64,000 nt of DNA, taken from Butyrivibrio sp. INlla18. Its GTDB lineage: Bacteria; Bacillota; Clostridia; Lachnospirales; Lachnospiraceae. The position numbers and the translations under genes are program-made. Below, piece by piece: positions 7,952 through 16,013 of the stretch (within the stretch, counting starts at the first letter, position 1; each line of letters opens with the position of its first letter). The DNA is taken from positions 62,001-126,000 of the forward strand of contig NZ_FMXK01000010.1 in assembly GCF_900103635.1 (NCBI RefSeq), written 5' to 3'. The notes beneath the pieces were generated by a model. That model ran no database searches. It was given only the letters and a program-made list of their open reading frames with translations, and was not told the DNA's origin.

Positions 7952-8539
7952 TCACTTCTTGATGCCGACCACGCAGACCCACATCTCTTCTCCTCTGCCA
8001 GGTCTGTTGTCGTTTCCTACAGAGTTCCTTACAATCTCAAAGCCTGCGTTTTCAAATAGCGGCACAACGCTCTTTTCGTTAAAGTCGCTAAACTTACGCT
8101 CGCCGCGCATCTTGGTGCCATCGCCATATTTAAATGAAGCGTATAGCGCGCCGCCTGTCTTAAGCGCCTTATTGAGCTTACCAAAGGTCTCTGGAAGCTC
8201 CTCCATTGGCACATGCAGGAGTGAAGCACTAGCCCATATTCCATCAAATGCATTGTCAAAAGAGATCTCGTCAAATCTCATATCTAGAACTTCCCGTCCA
8301 ATGTACTCAGAAGCTCTTTTTCTCATCTCTTTTGATGCGTCAAAAGAGATCACATCAAATCCGGCATCCAGAAAAGCCTTGCTGTCTCTACCACTTCCGC
8401 AGCCAGCATCCAAGATCCTGCCGCCCTCTGGCACATAGGCAAGGAAGCTATCCTGCTCCTCTTTCATGTCCGCAGCTACGGAACCAGCAAAAAATGAATC
8501 CGCATTTATGTTGTAGTATTCCACGTTGTTGTCTGTCAT
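7952..8539 (-). CDS. SAM-dependent methyltransferase, TehB-like
   Basis: Class I methyltransferase of about 195 residues. ILDAGCGSGRDSKAFLDAGF is motif I, VISFDASKEM the acidic loop that holds the SAM ribose, and WASASLLHVP motif IV. I choose the ATG at 8539 because AGGAG sits six bases before it; the ATG at 8545 is too close. The ribosome site lies inside the end of the preceding methyltransferase gene, so the two are coupled. It is the last gene of the peptide/radical SAM operon. Substrate unknown. Confidence 0.8.
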   Translation of the reverse strand: MTDNNVEYYNINADSFFAGSVAADMKEEQDSFLAYVPEGGRILDAGCGSGRDSKAFLDAGFDVISFDASKEMRKRASEYIGREVLDMRFDEISFDNAFDGIWASASLLHVPMEELPETFGKLNKALKTGGALYASFKYGDGTKMRGERKFSDFNEKSVVPLFENAGFEIVRNSVGNDNRPGRGEEMWVCVVGIKK

Positions 8540-8541
8540 AG

Positions 8542-9321
8542 TCATCTCCTAAAAGTTATATACCAGCTGTAGCCATAAAAGATCAGCGTCTTTTCTTCAG
8601 TTCCAAAAATAGGTGTAAGCGACTCAAGCATCCAACTTCTAGCCTCGTCAGCCGTAATGTTCCCGCTCTCAATCTGAGCATTAACATTTGACTGGATCAT
8701 CATAAAATCGACGAATTTCTCAAGGTCAAAAGCATACTCCATTTCGTAGTCTGTCTGCTTCTTCATGGTGAAGCCTTTTATCAGATCTTCCTGAGTCCAC
8801 TTATTTTCTTTTCTCGGCGGCTTGGGGAATCTCCTCAGATACTCTTCCTGATACCATTTGGTATATTCAGCATTTCCCATCATCTTGTCTGTGATTCCAA
8901 AATCGTATATGACTATAAGCCCGTTATCTGCCATAACCTGTGCCATGTTAGCCATAAACTTCTTTTCATCTACCCAGTTGATGCATCCCGCAGCCGTTAC
9001 AATGTCATACTTCTCATCAGGAACCTTGGTCTCTTCTGCCTTGGCAACATAAAAAGAAAGTCCTTCATCCTCGCCATATAATTCCCTGCAGACTTCAACC
9101 ATTGAATCTGCAATATCAGTTCCTGTCACATTATCGCATATTAGCTTTAACGCTTTTGTTGAAAGTCCCGCTCCACAGCCCACATCAAGACCATTACGGA
9201 ATCTATAGTTTTCATCCAGCTCACAATCTCTCTTTAGCTGCTCTATCACTGATTTGTGCAGCCATGGTCTTTTGGCATATCCAAGGGCTATTCTCTTTGA
9301 ATCGAATGATTTATTGTTCAT
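8542..9321 (-). CDS. SAM-dependent methyltransferase, trans-aconitate/biotin-type fold
   Basis: Class I methyltransferase of about 259 residues with motif I LDVGCGAGLSTKALK, VTGTDIADSMVE, and AAGCINWVDEKKFM in the motif IV region. The C-terminal part has extra helices as in the YcgJ/trans-aconitate group. Start at 9321 with AGGGA upstream; this overlaps the radical SAM gene by 11 bp. Tight coupling with a radical SAM/SPASM gene and a short peptide suggests tailoring of a peptide, but small-molecule methylation cannot be excluded. Confidence 0.8.
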   Translation of the reverse strand: MNNKSFDSKRIALGYAKRPWLHKSVIEQLKRDCELDENYRFRNGLDVGCGAGLSTKALKLICDNVTGTDIADSMVEVCRELYGEDEGLSFYVAKAEETKVPDEKYDIVTAAGCINWVDEKKFMANMAQVMADNGLIVIYDFGITDKMMGNAEYTKWYQEEYLRRFPKPPRKENKWTQEDLIKGFTMKKQTDYEMEYAFDLEKFVDFMMIQSNVNAQIESGNITADEARSWMLESLTPIFGTEEKTLIFYGYSWYITFRR

Positions 9322-10405
9322 GTTTTTCCCTGTCAAGTGCATCAATCAGACACAAACGCTGAGTTTTATTTACCAAATCCCAAGTATGAAATGCTCCGCC
9401 CATGCAGTACTTACGACTTTTACAGTTTGCACATTTCTCGTTGTCTTCAGCTCTATCGCGCCTAAAAGCCTTAAACTCATTCTTCCAGATATCTGAGAAT
9501 CTTCGGTCATGGATATTTCCCTGAATAACGCCGGGCTGAGTCCTGTCGATATCAAGGCAACCATATACATCGCCTGTTACTGTGATACTTGCAACTGTAA
9601 CTCCTGCCATGCAAAAGAAGTACCAATCTCTGACTTCTTTTTCGTAGTCAAGTCCTAGGTAATGGCAACAGCCATAAGTAACTGGGTCGTTGTTAGCTCT
9701 TTTGCTACTAATAAAGTCCATTATATATCGATGGTCATCATCAGTAAGTAAAAGTTCAGGATGATCAAGTGCTCTTCCAATTGGCTCAATTCCCATGATA
9801 CGCCAGCTGTCGATATCAACATCGCACATCACCTCGTAGAGCGAATCCAATTCTCTTACAGTCTCGTGATTAACAACGGTCGTAACCATGATACTTCCAA
9901 AGCACTTAAGATCAATAAGGTTCTGAATTCCCTTCATTGCTCTCTTATATCCGCCTTGAAGTCCACTTATCCTGTCATGGGTCTCAGGAAGGCCGTCAAT
10001 ACTGACCGAGATAGTGTTCATCCCGCATCTTTGCAGCATTCTTGCAATCTCGGGAGTTATAAGGATAGCATTAGAGGTCATCCCCCATTTGAAGCCTAAT
10101 GAGTGAGCATAGCTCATAACTTCTTCAAACCCAGGATATAAAAGGGGCTCTCCTCCTGTAACATTAATCTGTGGAAGAGAGCCATTAAAATCCTCTTTTA
10201 TCTGATCTAAAATATCTTTCCATTCCTGTGGAGCCATCTCAGTAGCTCTCACATCACCACACCTTGAACCGCAATGCCAACAGTGTTCATTACAATTGAG
10301 TGTAAGTTCAAAGAAAAGCTGCTTTAAAATTGGCTTCTCAAAAAACTCGTTCCTCACATCATACTGCTGATCAAGATGGGATATTTTAATATCGTTATTG
10401 TTCAT
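9311..10405 (-). CDS. Radical SAM/SPASM peptide-maturase-like enzyme
   Basis: The 364-residue protein has the radical SAM cluster motif CNEHCWHC near residues 38-45 and TGGEPLLYPGF near 83-93. A C-terminal SPASM-type region carries GCLDIDRTQPGVIQGNIHD, then CANCKSRKYCMGG and a last cysteine in LCLID, suited to auxiliary iron-sulfur clusters. SPASM enzymes often form thioether or carbon-carbon bonds in ribosomal peptides. It overlaps the end of the 64-residue peptide gene by 11 bp and is followed by two overlapping methyltransferase genes. Confidence 0.85.
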   Translation of the reverse strand: MNNNDIKISHLDQQYDVRNEFFEKPILKQLFFELTLNCNEHCWHCGSRCGDVRATEMAPQEWKDILDQIKEDFNGSLPQINVTGGEPLLYPGFEEVMSYAHSLGFKWGMTSNAILITPEIARMLQRCGMNTISVSIDGLPETHDRISGLQGGYKRAMKGIQNLIDLKCFGSIMVTTVVNHETVRELDSLYEVMCDVDIDSWRIMGIEPIGRALDHPELLLTDDDHRYIMDFISSKRANNDPVTYGCCHYLGLDYEKEVRDWYFFCMAGVTVASITVTGDVYGCLDIDRTQPGVIQGNIHDRRFSDIWKNEFKAFRRDRAEDNEKCANCKSRKYCMGGAFHTWDLVNKTQRLCLIDALDREKHEQ

Positions 10406-10589
10406 TAGTGTTACCTTGGTTATTTATGCCATCCTGAGTAGTATCCTGCTCAACGGATATCTCATAATTGCTATTAGAGTATTCTTCCTCTACTTCTACT
10501 GGCGGTCCATAACCACAAGCTGCGTTAAGTAACATGCTTGCCACACTAACACTGGTTGCAATAACCACTTTCTTATTCATCTTTTTCAT
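10395..10589 (-). CDS. Short secreted or RiPP-precursor-like peptide (64 aa)
   Basis: The 64-residue peptide starts at 10589 behind GGGAGGAG. It has a basic N-terminus MKKMNKK, a hydrophobic stretch VVIATSVSVASMLLNAA, then the single cysteine in ACGYGPP, and an acidic, Asn/Gln-rich tail. The hydrophobic stretch and cysteine resemble a lipoprotein signal, but the lipobox is poor (NAAC). The 11 bp overlap with a radical SAM/SPASM gene points to a precursor whose ACGYGPP segment or tail is modified. Both readings are open; I favour the precursor. Confidence 0.6.
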   Translation of the reverse strand: MKKMNKKVVIATSVSVASMLLNAACGYGPPVEVEEEYSNSNYEISVEQDTTQDGINNQGNTNEQ

Positions 10590-10616
10590 GCGTAACTCCT
10601 CCCAATATTTAAGACT

Positions 10617-10645
10617 ATGATAGTCTATATCGCTATTATTTGCAA
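10617..10645 (-). promoter_or_regulatory. Candidate promoter of the peptide/radical SAM operon
   Basis: TTGCAA at 10640-10645 and TATCAT at 10617-10622 on the minus strand, 17 bp apart and about 30 bp before the peptide start codon. Confidence 0.4.
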
Positions 10646-10874
10646 TTCTTCGCCCCTTCAAACATATTCTTTTTTGCGTATCTTTCTTAAGAAAACTCAT
10701 TCAAAAATTAATCTCTTGTTCTATTGTATGTTCGAAAATCATTGTGATATATTTCTTTTTGCTGTCGGAATTCTTCTGGCAAAAATCATTCTATTATTTC
10801 ACGGGCCATCGCCCCAAAAGTTCCACATCTATGTAGACTTTGAAAAATAAAAAATAACAAGAAAGAGGATTAAA

Positions 10875-11705
10875 TTGAAAAAAGTAAGTAACAAGAAAAC
10901 GTACCAATTCCTTAAAGCTACAGGAGCTTTAAAGTACACACTGACCAACGATTATCTATTTCGTATGGTCCTTCAGAGAGATAAGGAAACCCTGATCTTA
11001 CTGATCTGCTCTTTGTTACATCTATCCAGAGACCAGGTTATAGACGTGTATATCGACAACCCGATTGAACCTGGAGCAACAATCGTCAATAAAGAATACC
11101 AGTTGGATATCGTAGTTAAGCTAAACGGAGATGTAATCATCAATCTTGAAATGCAAGTGATCAACTACAATAACTGGACCATGAGGTCTCTCGCATACCT
11201 GTGCAGAAAGTTCGACTCTATCCTCAAGGGCACCGACTACAACACAGCCCACACCGTCTTCCAAATTGGTTTCCTAGACTTCACTCTCTTTGAAAATCAT
11301 CCGGAATTCTTCGCTAAGTATCAAATGCGTAACTCCAAAGACAACCACCTTTATACTGACAAATTTAATCTGTTTGTGGTAGACTTGAATCGTACAGATA
11401 TGGCAACAGATGAAGACAAGCTCTATGGTGTCGATACATGGGCAAGTCTCTTTAAAGCAACAACCTGGGAGGAAATCAAGATGATAACTGATAACAATCC
11501 ATCACTGAATTCCACAGCAGAAGCAATCTTCATGTCTACAGCAAATCAGGACATCCTTGAACAGTGCCGCATTCGTGAGGATAATATAGTTCATGAAAAG
11601 TTACAGGCCGAGAAGATGAAATCTCTAGAAAATGAAAACCTTGCTCTCAACGAAAGAGTAGCTAAGCTAGAGAAACTCCTCAAAGACAACGGAATCCAAG
11701 AATGA
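10875..11705 (+). CDS. Rpn family recombination-promoting nuclease / PD-(D/E)XK transposase-like
   Basis: The 276-residue protein begins with a TTG behind AGAGGA. The N-terminal part carries LTNDYLFRMVLQRDKETLIL and a nuclease-like core EYQLDIVVKLNGDVIINLEM, where the Asp and the later Glu-x-Gln replace the usual D...ExK (Rpn proteins often show ExQ). The C-terminus is a coiled coil (about 235-276). Family members promote recombination or act as DNA endonucleases with variable C-termini. It is a single gene with its own terminator. Confidence 0.8.
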   Translation: MKKVSNKKTYQFLKATGALKYTLTNDYLFRMVLQRDKETLILLICSLLHLSRDQVIDVYIDNPIEPGATIVNKEYQLDIVVKLNGDVIINLEMQVINYNNWTMRSLAYLCRKFDSILKGTDYNTAHTVFQIGFLDFTLFENHPEFFAKYQMRNSKDNHLYTDKFNLFVVDLNRTDMATDEDKLYGVDTWASLFKATTWEEIKMITDNNPSLNSTAEAIFMSTANQDILEQCRIREDNIVHEKLQAEKMKSLENENLALNERVAKLEKLLKDNGIQE

Positions 11706-11709
11706 CAAC

Positions 11710-11745
11710 AAGGCAATACCGCCTAGGTATTGCCTTTACTTTTTT
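11710..11745 (+). terminator. Intrinsic terminator of the Rpn-type gene
   Basis: AAGGCAATACC pairs with GGTATTGCCTT and is followed by TACTTTTTTTC. The same GGCAATACC stem terminates the anti-sigma gene at 14641. Confidence 0.85.
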
Positions 11746-11879
11746 TCATGCTCTTTCAAAAGAGCCTCGTGAATAGCCTTAGCTATTACTTCCTCCGGAG
11801 CTTTCTTTAATATCTCTGCCTTAGAATTTTTGTTTATCTTTATTTCCTTTTTTGGCGCATCAGAATTATCTTTTTTCAA
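11736..11879 (-). CDS. 47-aa small protein, duplicate of the one at 18792
   Basis: TTG start with GGGG eight bases upstream. The product is a lysine-rich 47-residue protein starting LKKDNSDAPKKEIKINKN and ending with an amphipathic helix APEEVIAKAIHEALLKE. The copy at 18792-18935 differs in only a few positions, mostly synonymous or conservative (Lys/Arg, Glu/Asp), which argues that it is translated. It follows the zinc-ribbon gene by 12 bp. No known function. It is too short for most gene callers and its start codon is unusual. Confidence 0.65.
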   Translation of the reverse strand: MKKDNSDAPKKEIKINKNSKAEILKKAPEEVIAKAIHEALLKEHEKK

Positions 11880-11891
11880 ATCAAAATCCCC

Positions 11892-12269
11892 TTAAAATCT
11901 CACGCCGCACTTTGGACAAAACTCAAAGTCCTCTGCAGTCTCATATCCGCACTGTCTGCACTTTTTGTATCCGCTGACAAATCCTCTTCCGCTCGTCACC
12001 CTTGTAAGATGCTCCTGCTGAATTTCCACAGCTTCGCCTCTTGCGATAGCTTTTCCCACCTCTTTATCCAGCTCATACACCGCACCACAGCAGCTAGTCT
12101 GCACGTAGTAGCGCTTGCTCCACTTGATAGTAGGTATAAAGAAAAGTGATAAAACCGTATATGTCATGAACACGTTAAAGCGTCCATATTTCCCGCATAT
12201 TGCACAGGTCACCAACTGATTAAATGAAAAATCCTTCCTACCAGTTGAAATTCCCCAGATCAAAAACAT
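11892..12269 (-). CDS. Zinc-ribbon membrane-associated protein
   Basis: The 125-residue protein has one zinc knuckle near the N-terminus (CAICGKYG), a hydrophobic segment VFMTYTVLSLFFIPTI, a CC pair in TSCCGAVYEL, and a C-terminal zinc ribbon CRQCGYETAEDFEFCPKCG. It resembles small zinc-ribbon proteins of unknown role in Firmicutes; the protein at 36505 has a similar plan. It forms an operon with the 61-residue gene (3 bp gap) and the 47-residue gene. Confidence 0.7.
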   Translation of the reverse strand: MFLIWGISTGRKDFSFNQLVTCAICGKYGRFNVFMTYTVLSLFFIPTIKWSKRYYVQTSCCGAVYELDKEVGKAIARGEAVEIQQEHLTRVTSGRGFVSGYKKCRQCGYETAEDFEFCPKCGVRF

Positions 12270-12272
12270 AAC

Positions 12273-12458
12273 TCACACTCCCTCCGTCCACACCGAGCCT
12301 ACATCCAATTTATTATCCAGAAGCCATGCATCCTCAACGGACACATACTTTTCATCTCCATCTTCATTCACAAGTGTCACCGACACCTTCGGCTTCTGTC
12401 CCGGCTGAAGTTCCTCACACCCATAGTCACCGTCATATATCTGCTTAATCGTCCACAT
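12273..12458 (-). CDS. 61-aa conserved small protein
   Basis: The protein starts MWTIKQIYDGDYGCEELQPG and ends in VSVEDAWLLDNKLDVGS. It reads as a small, compact, mostly beta protein, function unknown. A paralogue at 29230-29418 shares about 85% of the first 45 residues and the same upstream region including TATAAT, but is frameshifted near its end. It has a GAGGAG ribosome site. Near-perfect TACAGCTAAGCTGTA dyad symmetry lies just upstream of the TATAAT box and could be an operator. Confidence 0.7.
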   Translation of the reverse strand: MWTIKQIYDGDYGCEELQPGQKPKVSVTLVNEDGDEKYVSVEDAWLLDNKLDVGSVWTEGV

Positions 12459-12550
12459 GATTCATGCTCCTCTTCGGAATATTATACTACAGCTTAGCTG
12501 TAAAACTCTTAGAGGTTATTCCATTTTTGTAACCAAAATGATGGTATTTT

Positions 12551-12649
12551 TTCTAAAATGTTGATGAGAAGCACATTTTAGTATTCTAAAATGTTGATTC
12601 AGAGTCACTTTTTCCATTCTAAAATGTTGATGGAAATATTGGCTTTACT
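12551..12649. repeat. Three direct repeats of TTCTAAAATGTTGAT at exact 33-bp spacing
   Basis: TTCTAAAATGTTGAT begins at 12551, 12584 and 12617, so the period is exactly 33 bp, close to three helical turns. The 18 bp between copies vary. This looks like iteron-type binding sites for one protein on one face of the DNA. Confidence 0.85.
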
Positions 12650-12664
12650 TTTTATAATCACAAA

Positions 12665-12785
12665 GCTAGAGGCAGAGCACCTTTTCGATGCCCTGCCCCA
12701 GCGAGAATCATGAAAAAAAGTATGAAAATAATGACCAATGCAAATATAAATTACAATATCAAGTGTACAATAAATACCCCAGCAT
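12665..12785 (-). promoter_or_regulatory. Duplicated promoter plus hairpin leader, locus A
   Basis: Minus-strand promoter TTGTAC (12765-12770), 16 bp, TATATT (12743-12748), followed by a 12-bp hairpin (arms 12688-12699 and 12669-12680, loop CTTTTCG on the plus strand). The block is repeated at 19404-19522 with the same promoter spacing. A C-to-T change in the stem only swaps a G-C for a G-U pair, so pairing is kept. Confidence 0.65.
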
Positions 12786-12922
12786 ATTTTTTTCAACTTG
12801 CTGAAATTATCTCTTTTACCATTCACAGTTTGAGTGCAGCTCACATTTATGTGGATAGAACATTTAAAAAGTAGTTAAATAAAAAAGTTGTGACTTTTAA
12901 AAAGATTTCTTGGCTATATAAG

Positions 12923-12937
12923 TGTAAGGCGCTTACA
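12923..12937. promoter_or_regulatory. Palindrome TGTAAGGCGCTTACA before the sigma-factor gene
   Basis: Perfect 6-bp arms around GCG, just downstream of a TATATA stretch and 21 bp before the sigma gene start. Candidate operator or start-proximal element. Confidence 0.4.
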
Positions 12938-12958
12938 AATACCAAGAAGGGAGCATCT

Positions 12959-13522
12959 ATGAAAGACGAAGAAATAATAAATCTGTATTTCAGGCGTGAT
13001 GAAAGAGCCATCGAAGAGACAGATTTAAAATATGGAAAATATTGCAAGACTATAGCCAAAAACATTCTGTGGAGTGAACAGGACATCGAGGAATGCCTTG
13101 ATGATACCTACGTAAAGGTGTGGAACCGCATTCCACCTACAAAACCCAGGATTTTTAGAGCATTTATCGCTAAGATAACAAGAGATCTGGCATTAAATAT
13201 GTTTAACGCCAGCAAGAGCTCAAAACGTGGAAACGGCGTTGTAAACGAGGTTTTGGATGAGCTCGCTGAGTGTATTCCAGATAGCAACGATGTTGAGCAC
13301 TCGGTCCTTGAAAAAGAGCTAGAGAGTGTGGTCAAAGATTTTGTAAACAGTCTTGATCCAAGGGATGCTTATATTTTTACCAGCAGATATTTTTACGCAG
13401 AAGAAATAGCAAACATCGCCACTAAGTTTGGCATGACAAGACACAATGTTACAGTTGTCCTTGGAAGGCTCCGCAAGAAGCTCCAGGGCAGATTGGTAAA
13501 GGAGGGTTATTTGGCATCATGA
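12959..13522 (+). CDS. ECF-type RNA polymerase sigma factor
   Basis: The 187-residue protein has a region 2 with DIEECLDDTYVKVWNRIPP and a region 4 with IANIATKFGMTRHNVTVVLG, a helix-turn-helix. Start at 12959 behind GGGAG; the frame is open 23 codons further upstream but has no ribosome site there. The stop overlaps the start of the DUF4179 gene (ATGA), the usual layout of a sigma/anti-sigma pair. It probably responds to envelope stress and activates its own promoter, which is an inference from the family. Confidence 0.9.
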   Translation: MKDEEIINLYFRRDERAIEETDLKYGKYCKTIAKNILWSEQDIEECLDDTYVKVWNRIPPTKPRIFRAFIAKITRDLALNMFNASKSSKRGNGVVNEVLDELAECIPDSNDVEHSVLEKELESVVKDFVNSLDPRDAYIFTSRYFYAEEIANIATKFGMTRHNVTVVLGRLRKKLQGRLVKEGYLAS

Positions 13523-14634
13523 GAAGTGAAGAATTATTAAAGGCCATGAATGGCATTGATGATAAGATCATTGCAGATACATACAAATATTCTACCAGGA
13601 TCAAAGTGGTCAAGGCAGGTAAAAATCTGCCACTTGCTGCCTGCATAGGCATAGCTCTTTTTGCAACAGTTACTGTTACTGCTGCCGCAGCTATCCACCA
13701 CTTCTGGGGAAGAGGAATGAATGGAATTGTAAAATCCACTGATGTTCAGCAGCAGGCACTCACAGAGCAGGGGCAGGCAATTGTTTACTCCGAAGAGCCG
13801 GATTATTCAGCCTATAAAGTAACAGACCAGGGTGTAACTATAGTTCCTGAGACTATTATCGCTGATGCACACTATGCCTATGTATCTTTTAAGGTATCTG
13901 GTCTTGAAGTAAAGGGTCTTGAAGAGCCCGGCGCCGATGTCACATACTATCTTGGCGATGATCCAGATGACGTGAATTCATGGTTAAATGGTTCATTAAG
14001 TTTCTTTGATGGAATTGTTCCGGATGAAAACGGCATGGGCGAGTATGAAGATGGCACTCCATTTCAGACCACAGAGAACGGAGAACTGATCACTCACTAC
14101 GTAGATGAAAATGGTGATCTGCAATATATCATGATGTTATCTACTCCGGATATGTCAGATAGTCTTTTGGGCAAAAAACTCCATGTAGAATTTAACGAGC
14201 TTGGCATATATACAGGAAAGTGCGAGTTCACAGGTACTGTTCAGGGAAAATGGATCTTTGATCTTGAACTTCCAAAAGTAAGCAACGCGCAGGTAATCAC
14301 CGTTAACAAGCAAGTTCCAGGAGCAAACTTTACTATAGATACCATAGAAATAACTCCTATTTCAATTGCTGTAAATTACACTGTAGACGGTAAGCTTGAG
14401 CAGTATGAGGATTGTAATGGCATCCCAGAATTTATGGGTGTTGGGTTAAAAGATGGCACAGACTACAAATACATTCAAAATGGCGGATCATCATACTATA
14501 CGGATGATTCAATGGAAAAAGCTATTAGTTCAGCCTGCTTCCAGAGAATCATTGATGTATCAGAAGTAAGATCACTTTTTATAAGAACAAGTGACTATGA
14601 TAACGCAGAGATTGTTGAAATCGAACTACCATAA
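13519..14634 (+). CDS. DUF4179-type membrane anti-sigma factor
   Basis: The 371-residue protein has an N-terminal cytosolic segment with MRSEELLKAMNGIDDKIIAD, one membrane segment LPLAACIGIALFATVTVTAA near residues 36-55, and a large extracytoplasmic domain starting with the DUF4179-like repeats. The short N-terminal helix would bind the sigma factor encoded just upstream. The outer domain presumably senses the signal. The gene ends in a strong hairpin terminator shared with the convergent gene. Confidence 0.85.
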   Translation: MRSEELLKAMNGIDDKIIADTYKYSTRIKVVKAGKNLPLAACIGIALFATVTVTAAAAIHHFWGRGMNGIVKSTDVQQQALTEQGQAIVYSEEPDYSAYKVTDQGVTIVPETIIADAHYAYVSFKVSGLEVKGLEEPGADVTYYLGDDPDDVNSWLNGSLSFFDGIVPDENGMGEYEDGTPFQTTENGELITHYVDENGDLQYIMMLSTPDMSDSLLGKKLHVEFNELGIYTGKCEFTGTVQGKWIFDLELPKVSNAQVITVNKQVPGANFTIDTIEITPISIAVNYTVDGKLEQYEDCNGIPEFMGVGLKDGTDYKYIQNGGSSYYTDDSMEKAISSACFQRIIDVSEVRSLFIRTSDYDNAEIVEIELP

Positions 14635-14640
14635 GAAAAT

Positions 14641-14667
14641 GAGGCAATACCGCAAAGGTATTGCCTC
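14641..14667. terminator. Bidirectional hairpin between convergent genes
   Basis: GAGGCAATACC pairs with GGTATTGCCTC, with A-rich and T-rich flanks. It carries the same stem as at 11710. Confidence 0.75.
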
Positions 14668-14674
14668 ATTATAA

Positions 14675-15907
14675 CTAAATATAACTGATCGGGAGCGCAA
14701 CAAGATTTTCCCTCAGATACGTTTTCTTATCAATCAAACAAAGTATTACTCCCAATCCTCGTTTTTTGTCAGGAATCTTATCCAGTACTACATTGGTAGC
14801 TCCCATTATTGCCTTAGGATTACCAGTCATTTTAATTTCCACCGGATATAGCATTCCATTTTCTTCAATTATCAAATCTATTTCATTTTCTTTTGAGTTG
14901 GATTTATCCTTGCCTCTATAATAAAAAATGCTAAATCTATAATCCAAACCTTGGTTAGAGTACGATTTAAGTATCTCTGACACAATAAAAGTCTCAAACA
15001 TATTTCCAGCTACAGCACTATTTTTTAAAGCATCTGCCGTCAACCAACGAGTCAAATAGCAAGCCAAGCCAGTATCTCTAAAATATATTTTAGGTGTTTT
15101 TATCGCACGTGTAAGAGCATTTGAAGAATATGGTTGTAAAAGGAAAATAATTCCTGTTCTTTCCAGAATAGAAACCCAGTTTTTGACTGTTGGCACACTT
15201 ACTCCAACATCATCCGCTATATTCGCGTAATTCAGCAATTCTCCTGTCCTAGCAGCTACAGCTGTCAAAAACTTTAAAAATGTGATACTATCCGCAGTAA
15301 TTAACTCGTTAATATCTCTTTCTAGATATGTATCTACATATGAAGAGTAAAAATCTTGCCATTCCCTATCAACATCATATAATTCAGGATATGATCCCTT
15401 ATGTATGATTTCCCAGATATTGTTATAATCGACCAATTTTCCTTCGCGTTCTTTTAAATACTCATCTGTAGGAATAAAGTGATCATTAAATTTAACACCA
15501 TTTATTTCACGTAATGAAAGCCCTGTTAATTCTAATATTGACACTCGTCCTGCAAGAGACTCACTCATACCTTTCATCAATTCAAGCTTCTGTGAACCTG
15601 AAAAGATAAATTGTCCACGTTTCTCAGAATCATCCAATATCAATTTAACGTCTTCTAGAATACTTTTTTCTTTCTGAACCTCATCTATAAAAAGAGGGCA
15701 TGGATTATTTAAAAAGAATAACTTAGGCTCTTCTTTGGCCTGCAAACGAGTCATTTTATCATCAAATGAGACTCTATTATAATCTGAAAATTGATGCCTT
15801 ATTAATGTAGACTTTCCTACCTGTCTAGCACCTGCTACTAATAGACATTTACTGGACTCTGCTCGTTTCTTAACTATATCTGTTATTGCTCTTTCAATAT
15901 AAGCCAT
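14675..15907 (-). CDS. DUF4143/AAA_14 family ATPase
   Basis: Protein of about 410 residues with Walker A GARQVGKSTLI near 27-37, Walker B PLFIDEVQ, and sensor FSGSQKLELM. The C-terminal DUF4143 part has IYFRDTGLACYLTRWL and a nuclease-like tail, SKENEIDLIIEENGMLYPVEIK. These proteins are common in anaerobes, often in mobile or defence contexts, with no settled role. Start at 15907 (ATG) with GGAGG at five bases; a GTG six bases upstream would abut the ribosome site. Confidence 0.85.
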   Translation of the reverse strand: MAYIERAITDIVKKRAESSKCLLVAGARQVGKSTLIRHQFSDYNRVSFDDKMTRLQAKEEPKLFFLNNPCPLFIDEVQKEKSILEDVKLILDDSEKRGQFIFSGSQKLELMKGMSESLAGRVSILELTGLSLREINGVKFNDHFIPTDEYLKEREGKLVDYNNIWEIIHKGSYPELYDVDREWQDFYSSYVDTYLERDINELITADSITFLKFLTAVAARTGELLNYANIADDVGVSVPTVKNWVSILERTGIIFLLQPYSSNALTRAIKTPKIYFRDTGLACYLTRWLTADALKNSAVAGNMFETFIVSEILKSYSNQGLDYRFSIFYYRGKDKSNSKENEIDLIIEENGMLYPVEIKMTGNPKAIMGATNVVLDKIPDKKRGLGVILCLIDKKTYLRENLVALPISYI

Positions 15908-15916
15908 ATGCACCTC

Positions 15917-16013
15917 CGACTAATTTAAAGTCTAATTTTATTTTAGACGGATTTTTTCGCTTCGTCAAACAAAAACTGCGACTAATTTAAAGTCTGACTT
16001 TAAATTAGTCGCA
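15917..16013. promoter_or_regulatory. GACTAATTTAAAGTC operator-like repeats before the DUF4143 gene
   Basis: One copy of GACTAATTTAAAGTC (15918-15932) touches the ribosome site. A perfect 18-bp inverted repeat with a 1-bp centre (15977-15994 and 15996-16013) contains the motif twice, facing inward. Three copies near one start suggest a repressor-binding region. In RNA the palindrome would also form a long hairpin. Confidence 0.65.

Larger units (their letters stand above)
12459..12958. other. 500-bp intergenic region with repeats, leader and divergent promoters
   Basis: It contains, from left to right: a minus-strand TATAAT box with the TACAGCTAAGCTGTA dyad, three direct repeats (12551-12649), a conserved hairpin (12669-12699) with its minus-strand promoter (12743-12770), and the short palindrome before the sigma-factor gene. 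I see no convincing gene. Confidence 0.6.

Noticed and set aside
7959-8438. 159-codon plus-strand ORF opposite the methyltransferase
   Set aside because: Shadow frame: low-complexity Ser/Pro/Leu composition and no ribosome site, while the minus strand encodes a complete methyltransferase.
12551-12649. Possible mini CRISPR array (three direct repeats with variable spacers)
   Set aside because: Repeat is only 15 bp and spacer 18 bp, with no cas gene in the window. Better seen as binding sites.
12713-12871. Plus-strand ORF starting MKKSMKIMTNANINYNIKC, with a partial copy at 19451
   Set aside because: The frame is kept between copies for only 23 codons and the copies then end differently. No ribosome site. 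The minus-strand promoter reading explains the conservation better, although a tiny ORF cannot be fully excluded.
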